DNA of 64,000 nt from Rhynchopus sp. YZ270_cl-10. Lineage: Eukaryota; Euglenozoa; Diplonemea; Diplonemida; Diplonemidae. Under the pieces are notes generated by a model. That model ran no database searches. It was not told where the DNA came from and was given only the letters and a program-made list of their open reading frames with translations. Position numbers and translations under genes: made by a program. Position 1 is the first letter of the stretch, and each line of letters opens with the position of its first letter. Where the stretch lies: assembly GCA_964035575.1 (NCBI GenBank), contig OZ037852.1, positions 1,612,001 through 1,676,000 on the forward strand, read 5' to 3'. This document shows, in pieces, positions 32,501 through 43,071 of the stretch.

Positions 32501-33848
32501 GTGCCTGCGCCGCCTGGCCCCCGTACCCACGAACCGCAGTGTTGCGATCCCGGCACTGATGACGTTCTGGCGTGCTGAGGTGGGTGGACTGGACTGGAAC
32601 AAGGCTTACGCTGTGCTGGCAGAGCTGCTTGACAGTGGATGTGTGAGCCTTGTGCTTGAGGACGAGTACACTGTGCTTGTACACCCGCTTGTGTCGCAGT
32701 ACCTGAAGAAGGGTCTTGACGGAGACGAGCACTCGCTGATCCTGAACCTGTACCGTGAGATGTCTGGTATGGACGAGGACTGCTTCAAGCCCGAGGACAT
32801 GGATGCATGGGTGCAGATGCAGTGGGATGGGTACTACCACCACCACGCACCAAGCCACTTCCACGCTGTGGCACCACACCTTGTGGACAAGATGCTGGAG
32901 GACGGACGCTGGCTGCTGTCGCAACACGACGCATCGCGTGTGGACAAGCTTGTGAGCGACTACAAGTGCTACGGGTCGACGGAGCCTGTGAAGGCACTGG
33001 CAAGCGCACTGGAGGATGCACGTGCGTCGCTGAGACGCCACCCGTGGGAGGTGATCCCTCAGATGCTGGGCCGTGTGCGTGGACGCAAGTGCGATGTGCT
33101 GAGGAAGTTTGCGTCTGACCTGACGGAGGGAAGCCGTGCGGCAACACCTGCCGACAAGTACCTGATGTGGCTGAACCCGTTGTTTGACGAGAAGACCTTC
33201 AACTCTGCTGAGACGGAGGTGGACAGTGCAGGCTCGTGCGTGGGATTCTTCAAGGACTACGTTGTGACGGGACACAAGGACGGACGTGTGGTTCTGTGGA
33301 ACATCCGCACCGGAAAGAAGGAGAAGGAGCTGCTTGGACACAAGGGTGCTGTGCATGGTGTGGTGTCGACTGAGTCTGGGAAGCTTGCCACTGGCAGCAA
33401 GGATGAGGAGACTGGGTCGCGCATCCGTTTGTGGAACCTGGAGACAGGCGAGGGTGAGGTGCAGGGATCGCTCCCGAAGGACGCAGAGAAGCCTGCAGAC
33501 CGTCTGTTCCCGTACAAGGTGACCCTCGGCCGCACAGGCACAGACATCCGTGACCACGACGAGGACTCGTACGGCGGCTACAACACAAACCACATTGTGA
33601 CTGACACAATCCTTGTGGAGCACACGGAGGACTCGGAGACAATCAACTGCCACACCTTCATGGGGTGGGACTCGAACATTGTTGCTGCGTCCCTTACACT
33701 TGGTTGTGCTGTTGCTGAGGCACGTGCGACTGAGCGCGACGGACAGTTGCTTGTTGCCAGCACAGACGAGCACGGCCGCATGCTTCTGTTCAAGTTGATG
33801 ACGAACGATGTGCGTGAGGAGCGCAAGGCAGATACAGAGTCGGAGTGA
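29548..33848 (+). CDS. Membrane-anchored caspase-fold-like / NB-ARC (STAND) / WD40-like protein, copy 2
   Basis: Join of 29548..29596, 29885..30045, 30163..30709, 30824..30910, 30991..32186, 32281..32363 and 32438..33848 (1,177 aa). It shares the intron positions of copy 1. The N-terminus differs (MEDILETVQMVARQAW, no NQT sequon), but the transmembrane helix is conserved (WTVLISTMIVLVCVPFMILW). From exon 3 on, the protein matches copy 1 except at the extreme end (TESE instead of TDSD). The caspase-like region again lacks the expected His and Cys (LASRV and LDVVHTG), while Walker A and B are intact. Introns 1 (288 bp) and 2 (117 bp) are longer than in copy 1. The intron between exons 5 and 6 happens to be open in frame, so its retention would still encode protein. 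Probable role: a nucleotide-gated membrane-associated sensor or scaffold. Confidence 0.75.
30163..33835 (+). repeat. Homogenised gene body, right copy of a direct repeat
   Basis: Partner of 24060..27712. The main length difference is in intron 5, where a GTT microsatellite is expanded here. Confidence 0.85.
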
Positions 33849-34689
33849 CGATGGTAAAAGGATATAGAACGTTAGCTGAAGGATGTGTTGCTCTTTTCCA
33901 GGAGCAGTTGGACGTGACGTACGATAATATGAAGGAAAAAAAATAACAAAACAAACCCACAGAAACGCAAGAGAGTATTCCCCTCCTTATGGTTTCCTAC
34001 GTGTGTGCTTGAAAGGCGTGCCTTTTGCCTTTAATGCTCTTTTAATTCTTTATTTTCTTAATTTTACGCAGTTTGTTTTTATGCTGTTCTTGCGATGTCA
34101 TTGTACGCGCGATGCGTGTGATGACGACTTCCAATTGTGTTTGCCTAAAAAGGAAAGTGTGTATCGGAACCACACTATTCCAACCAATTCTTTAACGTGA
34201 AACAAGAAGACAAGTAATGAGGTGTCGGGTGTTTGAATTTGATAAGGCGGGTAACAGAGACGCACCAAGACTGTTGCGTTAATCTGTCTGTAAATTCGCT
34301 TTTTAACAAAAAAAAACGAACACTCAGTTGTATACTGAGGATAATAACAAAGCCAAATCAACAAAAAAGAGACGAAGTGAAAAGTCTGTAAAGACGTAAA
34401 CAATGTGTTTTCTGAGGAAAAAAATATTTTTTAAAAACACCCCACCCACTTAAACGCAAGGTTTGTTCAGCTGATACGACAAAAAAAAACTGACAGTGGA
34501 GATTGCACAACTGTGGCAACACAACCGAGGCAACAACACTACTAACAAAGAGTCTAAGTATAAAAAAAAAAAACAAAAAAAAAAAAAAAAAAAAAAAACG
34601 CAAATGCAAACTATTATCTGCGAATAACTCAGTACGCAGGTTGCGAAGAGGGGGAAAAACCTACCAAAAGAAAAATAGTGAAGCACACT

Positions 34690-34735
34690 CTAGGGTGGCT
34701 ACACTAATACAACCAAGTTTTCAAAAAACAAAAAC
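34690..34735 (+). repeat. Dispersed family C copy
   Basis: CTAGGGTGGCTACACTAATA, then CAACCAAGTTTTCAAAAAAC. Confidence 0.55.
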
Positions 34736-35026
34736 AAAAAAAGAGAAAATAATATTGTGTGGTGATCGCAGCAGCCACATATCAAATGTTAAAACAAAAA
34801 TCCCTACAAAAAAAAAATAACCTCTCTCTCTCTCTCCCCTGCCCTCTTCATCCTGGAGCAACTCTTGTCTCGTGAACTGAAAATGCTTCAAATCTGCTGA
34901 TATGCAGTTTTTGGGGCTTTTTTTTTTTTTTTGGTTTGCCTTTAATGCTCCTTTTACACACCACCCCCTCTCTCACCTTTCCCCCCCTTTGTAGTTGAAA
35001 TCAATATGCTACGTTGTTCTTTGCAT

Positions 35027-35106
35027 GGTTGGGTGTCCACCCCCGGTACAGCCGGTCATGAACCAAAGGTACACTGTCACGAGAGGGCTTTGTATTTCAA
35101 GTTAAC
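35027..35106 (+). repeat. Dispersed family A, long copy
   Basis: Full-length partner of 16169-16248, ending GAGGGCTTTGTATTTCAAGT. Confidence 0.6.
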
Positions 35107-35174
35107 CTTTTTCCCCTTTGGAGATGCATGCAGGATCATCGTGTAACATGGTTTCCCTCTTTTATTATTTTTGT

Positions 35175-35220
35175 AAGGTGACTAAGCACGAAGAGGCTTA
35201 GGTTCATCTTATAAAACATT
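35175..35220 (+). repeat. Dispersed family B, best copy
   Basis: AAGGTGACTAAGCACGAAGA, then GGCTTAGGTTCATCTTATAA. The spacing of TGACTAAGC(x)AAGAGG and GGTTCATCTTA is loosely like tRNA A and B boxes, which is only a suggestion. Confidence 0.55.
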
Positions 35221-35801
35221 TCTTTCTTTTTTGCATTGGTAGGGCATCGCGCTACCATTGTGTCTTTCCCCCTCACCCTTCTCCCTCTCCCTCTTCTTTC
35301 AAAACCCCACCCATTTGCTTTTGTTGTTGCTGGAGGATGTGTATACCCTCAACTTTCCTCAACAACTTTAATTTTTCTTTTATTTTGTATTCAATGCAAG
35401 GCCTGTCTCTGCTACCAGAGGTTGACGCAAAAAGACGAGGGCATAAAACCCCCTTTTTCATTTTGTATTTTTGTCTACGGATGCAATCTACTACTTTCAC
35501 AAAAAAACAAAACAAAAACAAAAACAAAAAAGACAGGGGTTTCGTTTAAATACTGAACCACTCAAATGGACCACACACCATCATCACCAGAGGCCGAAGT
35601 AAACACACTAAGGGGATTGTTTTTACTAACCAACACTAACCCTCCCTTACCCTACTCCCTACCCCCTTTATCCCTTTGCAAATGAGTTGGCAATAGAACA
35701 AAAGAATTTTTTTTGCGTCCCCTCTTTTGGCGGTGGCATCAAAGAGGTTGTCGAAGTAGTCGTTTTGTTGCGTCGCTTGCTGTGCGTGGTGCTGCTTCGC
35801 A

Positions 35802-38800
35802 ATGGCGACTCTCAAGATCCACATCATTGCGGCAAGAGACCTGCCGATTATGGACTCACAGTCGCATCTGACTGACGCATATGTTTTAATCAAGCACTGC
35901 GATGAGCAACGCAAGACTGAGGTGCGCAAACGCACCCTGAACCCAAAGTGGAATGAAGTGCTGTCCTTCGACATTGCAGACCTGAACGAGCTGCAGGAAG
36001 ACCCTGTCGAGATTAAGGTCATGGACCAGGACAGGTGGACTGCAGACGACCCCATCGGCACAGTCTTCATCGACATCAACTCTCTCCTGGTCTCGGAACA
36101 GCCTCGTATGGAGGGGTGGATGCCCATCTTCGACACAATGCGTGGTCTGCGTGGCGAGCTGCACCTCACCGTCTCCGTCAAATTCATGGGCGGCAAAGAG
36201 TCGAACCCGTTTATCCCATTCATTCCTGAATGCAAGGAAGGCATGGTCGAGCTGGCTGACCGCAAAGTCGTGCATTCCATTGCAGCGGAGACGGACTGTG
36301 TGTTGATTATGTCGGTCAGCATGTTGGACCCTGCTCTGTACCGTGTGGAGAAGGTGGTGGGCATGGTGGAGGAGCTGATCATGCGGCACGACCCCGAGCA
36401 TGCGAGGCTGCAGAGTCTGAGGAGCAGTCGGATTGTCAACGAGCAGCGCATGCTTCAGTTCTTCAAGGCATCAGGCGAGGTGCGGCGCGAGCTCGCACGC
36501 AAGACAAGCAACCTCGGATGCAACTGCATCCTCGGCTACCGCGAGCTCTGCGACCTGGAGCCCCTAGGAGGGAACATCATCCTGCGTGCCTACGGGACGT
36601 GCTGCCAGATATCAAAGGTCGTGAAGGAGGACCAAATGCGTTCCCCCACAGGCAGCACCGTCGAGGAGAACCAACAAGACCGTGTCGGCCTCAACGCCTG
36701 GCCCGCCACAGCACGCCGCAAGCGCCATATGCGCAACATGCACCAACTCATGAAGGAGCCAACGAAGCTTCTCACAATAAAGGGCCTCCCCTCCAACGTC
36801 GTGAAGCGCATCGGTGGTGTCGTCAGTGCACGGTCCATCAAGCTTGTGACACAGCTCAAGACAAAGGCAGTCGTGCAGGAGCGTGATTCGTGGTGGCAAG
36901 AGCTGCGTGAGGAGGTCAAGCTCCACGCACGGTCCTTCTCCTGCAACGCGGTGATCGGGTACTCGGAGACGACAACGTTCCATGAGGACATCTGCATTCT
37001 GTCGGCGTGCGGGACGGCGGTGATGGCGGACTGGAGTGCCTTTACGTGGCCACTGACACGGCACCTCCGCAAGCAGCACAGCAAAAACTCCAAGAAGGGC
37101 GAGGCCTGCCAGATCGTGCACATGTCTGTGACGGACCTCTCGTCGAAGCTGATCACTACACACGAGGACGAGATGGCACGCTGTCTCTGGTGCAAGCAGA
37201 AGCCCGTGCCCGCCTTCCTCCTCGCCAACTGCGAGCTGCCTGCAGACCTCCCCTACGAAGGCAACCCAATGCTCATCGAGGCGCACCACGTCAAGAAGAA
37301 GGAGGCCAGCAGTGGGGAGCCGCTCGCCATCGAGATGAGCAAGATGCTTCCTCACCTTGAGTTCCACATCCACAGGGAGATCGTGCACAAGGTATGCCCA
37401 CCCCTGCTTCACATTACACCCAAAATAGCCATCTTACGCACCAGAATTTCCCAAAAAAATCTGTCAAACAAACCCCCAAAAATAGGTTCAAAAGAACGGC
37501 TTCAACGCAGCATTTGGTCTCAAAGTCGGTCTTGCTGTTGGAGAGAAGTTCGTCATTGCCACCGCCACCGCGACAGCAGTGTACATCCCATGTCTCCCGC
37601 TGGTCGACCCTGAGACCGTGGGGGGGACGTTTTATAGGGTATGCCCTCTCCCTCTCCCCCTTCCCTTCCCTTCCCTTTCCACCTCTCCTTTGCAATGCGT
37701 TGCACTACACAACCTCCACACCTCAGGCAAACCCCACCGCCAAGAGCAGTCTGCTCAAGCTGGACTACTTCTCGCCACCACGGATGTCACCTTTGTCACG
37801 CTTTGAGAAGCAGGGCAGCAGGCTTGACGAGGAGATGGACGGGTCTGGGTTGCGTCCCACATCACCTACTGCGGCAGCGTGCGGGCAGTCCTCGCCTAGC
37901 GACTCTGAGGAGGACTCAAGCACCACCTCGTCGTCGAGCTGCACGACAAGCAGCGGGGCGAGCAGCTTCTCAGACACGAGCGGCGGGATGTTTGCTGCGA
38001 TAGACAATGAGCGCGTGAAGCCGTTTGTGGTGGACATCGAGAACATGCCTGAGGACACCTCCGCTCAGCAGGAGGTGAAGGACGAGGCGATCTACTTCAA
38101 TGTCGACACGCTAGCTGCGTCGCCGCTCAACCTCAAGGCGTCGCACTCCATCACAATACAACGCCGCTTCGACTTCCTCGTGACCCCCACGCAGCGTGTG
38201 CAGGACCCGAACACACCCCTCACGAAGATCTTCCAGTATTTGCACAGCGTGCTGCGCATGAAGGTCGCGCAGCTGGGGAAGTGTGTCGTGGCGTCGTACA
38301 AAAGCGAGGTGATGTTTGCCAGCGACAACGACATCAACATACGCCTCATAGGTTACATCCTGCTCCCGGCAGACAACAGAATGTGGTATCGCAACAGCGT
38401 CTCAACGGTATGTCGTCGTTCTTGAACATCGATGGGTTTGGGGAAGGGTTTCGTTGGACGTTGTTCCGCAAACCTTGGTATTTGTAAAACTCACCCCCAT
38501 CCAAAGGTACTGGAGGAGATGATGTGGCGCGACCAGCACCGCCGCAGCGTGAGTTCCGACGGCCACATCCGCCACCTCAAGTTTGTTCTTCTCTCCTGCA
38601 GAGACCCGAACATCGAGACAACAACTATCCCGACTATTGAGCTGCAGTGGGAACGCGGCTCGTACGAGCTTTCGGAACTCGACTGCACATTGGACCGTCC
38701 TGTGTACCTGCAGCTGCCAGAACCTGTCCTGGTCACAGGGTACCGGATACAGACGTCGAATGAAGAGAACGGGGCTGACCCTATGAGGTACGACACCCGA

Positions 38801-40227
38801 CACATATTCTGGAATTACCAAAAAAAAAACTCAACCACACCACACTACAGCTGGCTCGTGTACGGCCTCCGTGGCTCGCGCATGAAGAACGAGCGTGCAA
38901 TGCTGCTGTCCGAGGTGCTTGCCTACGACATGCCTACAGAGCGCTCTGCGTGGACACCGATCATCGACGTTGTGTCGGACCCGCACACACAGCTGCTGAA
39001 GAGGCGGGGCAAGGGTCGGCGCGACGGGAAGGAACGCGAACCGCATTTGGAGAGGACGAAGTCGAAGAAGAAGCTGTCGTGCCCGCAGATAACTGTGCCC
39101 CCGCCGACGGCAGAGTCGAGCGAAGGCAAACACTCCCCACATGGTTCGCAGCAGGCGCAACCTATTCTCTCTGCACAGGCGCTCCCAGGGTCACCACGCA
39201 AGTCGCCCAAACGCAAGCTACATGGCCTCTCACGTGCCCTCCACGAATCGGAAGACTTCTCCCGAATCGATATGGCCAACGTGCTGGAGTCGGGCGGCGG
39301 CACACCCTTCGAGTCACCCATCCTCGGTGAGGATGCAGACACGAAGAAGAAAGGGAACTCTGCAAGGAAATATGCGAAGCCCGAAAAATGGGAGCTCTCC
39401 TACCTTCAGGTACGGAAACCACCTCCCCCGCATACACACAGCACCTATCGTGCGATAGCTTTTTTTAGTGAACATACAATTCAGTATTGCAACACATTCA
39501 ATCAAACAACACACAGGCAACGTCTCCGTTCTGCTTCAACATCAACCCGCAAGATGTACGCCACGAGGACCCGAACGCAAGCTCCATGCGCTACAGCACT
39601 CTTGAGCGTGCCGACAGCTGGGTAGCCGATGTGCTGCCGCGTGCGGTATGCACACCCACCACCACTTTTCGAGAGCCAGAAGCCGCGAGCTTCAGGCAAG
39701 GCAAAAACAATGCGTGAGCACAGGGCTCCACACTCAGCACAATTATTTTAGGTGACTAAGCACGTTCACATCCTACAACTGTGTCCAATCTGTGCTAAAG
39801 CTTCCAGCTTCCGCCCAGAGGCTCAACTCCCCTTTAACAAAATAACCACCATATTATCCAACCTTTTCTACCCTTTCAGATGGAAGTCGACCCCGACTCG
39901 CACAACGTGACGTTGACGCCAATGGACTACATCCCCGGGGCAGTGATCCAGCGCTACCAGGGCTACCTCTCGCACCACTTCCTGCGTGAGACCGAGAAGG
40001 CACGCAGCGGCACGAACCCGTACTCAGGTCTGGGTACGTTCTACCACTACCAGATCATCGAGGCGAACCACGTGATCCGGCGTCTCGTGCATGCGATGCA
40101 GGGCAACGCACTGCTCTCATGTGAGATCACACACCACGTCATGCGCGACAGTGATGAGTCACGCTCTGCCTACCACTTCTTCACCATCACAGGCCAAGTC
40201 GCGCAGGTGCATTTCAGTACGTCGTAG
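35802..40227 (+). CDS. C2CD5: C2 domain-containing protein 5 (C2CD5/CDP138-like) with an inserted discoidin-like domain
   Basis: Join of 35802..37391, 37486..37638, 37727..38407, 38507..38787, 38851..39409, 39517..39645 and 39880..40227 (1,246 aa, all junctions in frame). The N-terminal C2 domain (LKIHIIAARDLPIMDSQSHL, then TDAY, LNPKWNEV, DPIGTVFIDI) is followed by C2CD5-specific blocks: NCILGYRELCDLEPLGG, VGGVVSARSIKLV, WWQELREEVKLHARSFSCNA, and exon 2 (GFNAAFGLKVGLAVGEKFVI). Exon 7 is the C2CD5 C-terminus (PGAVIQRYQGYLSHHFLRET, then GNALLSCEI). Exons 4-5 encode a galactose-binding/discoidin-like fold (LQLPEPVLVTGYRIQTSN, then ADPMSWLVYG). The 63-bp intron 38788..38850 is in frame, but removing it restores DPMSWLVYG. 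C2CD5 binds calcium and phospholipid and acts in vesicle traffic (GLUT4 delivery in animals). Intron 6 holds a partial family B copy. Confidence 0.85.
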
Positions 40228-40430
40228 TGGGTAGAGGGTGGGGTAGGGTGGTGCCGTAGTGGCGCTTTTTATAGTTTAGTTTTTAGTTTAGATTGAAAGT
40301 GTTTTCGCAATTTTGCAAAAAAAAAAGGAGGTGTGTGGCACTGTGTACATTTTCTAATTGCCCTTTTAAAGGAAACACATTTCCAAACAGAAGGCAACAT
40401 TGTTCCGTTGTGAAAATAGTACACAAAACA

Positions 40431-41869
40431 ATGCAACATGAACCCATATTGGATGATGAAGAATACTTGAAGGCGATCATGCAGGAGATAGACGCAGCGC
40501 CGTGCGACCAGGAGGAACCGAAGGAAAAGGAGGGAAAGGAAGCCCCACGCGAAGCGCAGTCGTCATCAGCAAAGCGGCCCCGCGAGCCTGGCGTTACTGT
40601 ATGCCCATTACCCCCCCCGACACACATTCTACCTATGCCCACCCTCCTGCATTTCACTCAATGCATATTTTTTTACCCTTGCTCGATTTACTCTCGATTC
40701 CACCTACCTTATGACCACGTCTGCTCTCCTGTCCATCCCCCTCCCTCTACAGCTAGAGTACTTTACACCTGGGACTGAGGCTTTTCTCTCTGATGTTTCT
40801 TCCGATGACGAGCCTAATGCAAAGCGAAGGAAGTGTGGCATCACAATGAAGGAGATCGCGACGCACACGGCACGGCTGATGCAGAGTGCTGGCGACAGCG
40901 AGGGGCTTGCGCTGTTCTGTGCGGGGCTGTCAGAAGGGCGCCACGTTCTGTCGCTGCGGCTGCTGGAGGACCTGGAGCTCGACAGAACACGCTTCCTCTC
41001 CTTCTCGAAGCACGGTGTCGGCAGTGACCTTTTCCTGCAAAGTGTCTTTGAGCTCAACGGCGTGCCCGCAGTGCAGTTCACCTGGGAGGAGGAGAACGTC
41101 GAGACTTCCAGCAAGAAGTTCCCCTACAAAACTGTGGTATGAAGGAGTCTTTTTATTCAATTTTTTTTTGGAAAAAATGGTCAAATCGGAGACGAAGTTC
41201 TAGCGAAAAGGTAGGCTAATGCAAATAATAAAACAACAGGCGCAATTCGCGATAGGTGTGCGTGTGAACTGGGGGCTCGCTGAACCGAGTATATGGAGCA
41301 CCAAAGAGGCGAAGACACAGACGAGGGTGACTGCAATATCGAGGTATGTGTCAACCCTTCTCCCCCTTCCCCTTGCCCATCTACCGGGCACCTGGTTCTT
41401 TAAAGCGAGACTAGGTCCGTCTTTGCAGCGTTGCAGAGCAATTTCCTTCTGTCTCCATATGAATGCACTTAACCACTTCCTCTGCAGGGCTGCGCTGTCC
41501 AAAGGCATACCTGGGGAGTCTTTGCTTCGCATTCTTGCGTTCGCAGAGGTCCAAATGACAGTGCCCCTTGCGTTGTACTGGAAGGGGTACCGCCCGCGCT
41601 ACCGGAGTGAGGATCGGAAGTATGTCGCGAGTGTGCGGTGCTACCCACCTAAGTGGCAGTCGGGGCATGTGGTGGCGACGACGCTCGAGTTTGTACTGCG
41701 TGTGCTAGGCCTGCAGACAGGCGCTGTGCCTGCAGAGGAGTTCTTCACCCTCCTCATGTGTCTCGTCAGCAACACAGCGGTGCTCAGCACAGAAGGGCGC
41801 TGGGACCTCTCCGGAGCGCGTGTTCTCTACACGCCGGTGGAAAAGCTCGAGGACTGGGCGAAGTGTTGA
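40431..41869 (+). CDS. Uncharacterised 345-aa protein
   Basis: Join of 40431..40598, 40753..41136, 41240..41343 and 41488..41869. Donors are GTATGC, GTATGA and GTATGT, and the frame is kept at each junction. The frame is open further upstream, but AAACAG at 40385-40390 looks like an acceptor, which makes ATG 40431 the likely first start. The N-terminal 80 residues are acidic and Lys/Arg-rich with a KRPRE patch, suggestive of a nuclear signal, and a second KRRK lies early in exon 2. The rest is a compact mixed helix and strand sequence (LFLQSVFELNGVPAVQFTWE, YWKGYRPRYRSEDRKY). No known domain is recognised. It ends in EDWAKC. Confidence 0.65.
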
Positions 41870-42065
41870 AGGGGTACATGGTGTGGTGTGCGGTGTGCAG
41901 AACGAAACGTCCCTAGCAAAAGTGGTAAAAACTCAGTATAAGGCTTCTCAAGTATAGGAAATGTATAAACAAAGCTGAAGAGACATTTGTTTCCCCCTCC
42001 TTCCTCCTCCCCCATCCCATCCCCTCAGGAAGACCCCATTTCTATCAGGAAACCCCCTAAACAAA

Positions 42066-42713
42066 ATGGCCCAACCACCACTACCCCCCGGTGATTCACC
42101 CATGGACTGCGTGAACTGCGAGAAGCGCTTTCAGCTCTCCGCACGGCCGGTGGTGCTGAAGTGCGAACACATCTTCTGTTCATCGTGCGTTGCGAGGATG
42201 CGGCGGCATGTTCAGGGGAATGTATATGTGACGTGTTGTGCGTGCAATACTGAGACAGATGTTCCTTCGGGGAGGACCGTGCATCTGCCGACTGTGGAGG
42301 GGATTATGGCAACGTTGATGCGAGAGAGCGAGACACCGCAGGCTGTGGCGGCGAGGGAGGAGCAGCTGAGTGAGTCGGCTGCGATCAACCAGGCTGTGCT
42401 GAAGCTTCTTGACGACAACGTTGAGCACGCCGTCACCGACAATGAGATGCGTGACATCGCCCTGCACCTACACCAATGCATCCAGCCCGAGGCTGTGCAG
42501 AGCAACAAACCAAGCGAGGCGCGCCTCGTGTGGCTCCTCATGCTCCTCTCCGCCCTCCTTCTTCGCTACGTCGCCATCGAGCAGGACGCACGCACCGCAC
42601 TCTTCCGCGACATTGTCGAACTCCAAAAGCACGAATCCAACACAATCCACGGCCTCTGCTTCAGCATCCTCACCACATACTATGCAGAGCTCATCAGCTA
42701 TGCACCGCAGTGA
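42066..42713 (+). CDS. RING-finger protein, putative E3 ubiquitin ligase
   Basis: The protein has 215 aa. An N-terminal C3HC4-type RING is visible: C15 and C18, C33 and H35, C38 and C41, then C57 or C58 with C60 (CVNCEKRF, LKCEHIFCSSC, CCACNTE). The spacing of the fourth ligand pair is tight, so the exact ligands need modelling. Residues after about 90 are helical, with a hydrophobic segment ARLVWLLMLLSALLLRYVAI at about 154-173 that could be a membrane helix or a buried helix. RING proteins of this size usually recruit an E2 enzyme, or serve as small RING subunits of larger machines. The start at 42066 follows CCCTCAG-type acceptor sites; Met13 is an alternative. Confidence 0.75.
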   Translation: MAQPPLPPGDSPMDCVNCEKRFQLSARPVVLKCEHIFCSSCVARMRRHVQGNVYVTCCACNTETDVPSGRTVHLPTVEGIMATLMRESETPQAVAAREEQLSESAAINQAVLKLLDDNVEHAVTDNEMRDIALHLHQCIQPEAVQSNKPSEARLVWLLMLLSALLLRYVAIEQDARTALFRDIVELQKHESNTIHGLCFSILTTYYAELISYAPQ

Positions 42714-42901
42714 GGCGAAGTGTTCGTTGCAGCGTCGAATTCTCTTGGGGGTACAGAGTTTATTTAACTCTCAATATGTGAAAAATTTGGGGTAGGGGGT
42801 GATGGGGGGATGGGAGGGGAGGGGGTGGTGATGGTGGTGTATTTGAGAACGAAAATCATACATTTTCTTCGAAAACTGCACCCCACAGAGGTCACGTTCG
42901 C

Positions 42902-43057
42902 GGTGATGATGTTACTAAGGTTTTTGGTGATATGACAAGCTATTTGACATGTTATTTTATAACATGTCATGTCACATGCCAAGCACGTCATATGCGTGTT
43001 ATGTTCAAAGCATGTCATTTTACATGTCATGTCAAAAACCTTAGTAATATCGTCACC
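42902..43057. repeat. MITE-like inverted-repeat element, 156 bp
   Basis: The terminal arms are complementary over about 25 bp with two mismatches (TTACTAAGGTTTTTG at the left, CAAAAACCTTAGTAA at the right). The interior repeats ACATGTCATGTCA-type words in both directions and can fold. It sits just upstream of the first glycosidase-like gene and is absent ahead of the second, so it inserted after or outside the duplication. The surrounding spacer (42714-43188) has no gene. Confidence 0.65.
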
Positions 43058-43071
43058 TTGTTGTCAAACGT

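Larger units (their letters stand above)
33849..35801 (+). other. Long intergenic spacer with families A, B and C
   Basis: AT-rich with long poly-A (34560-34600) and poly-T (34920) tracts. Carries family C (34690-34735), A (35027-35106) and B (35175-35220) in order. No gene supported; open frames here are Lys- or Phe-rich low complexity. Confidence 0.45.
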
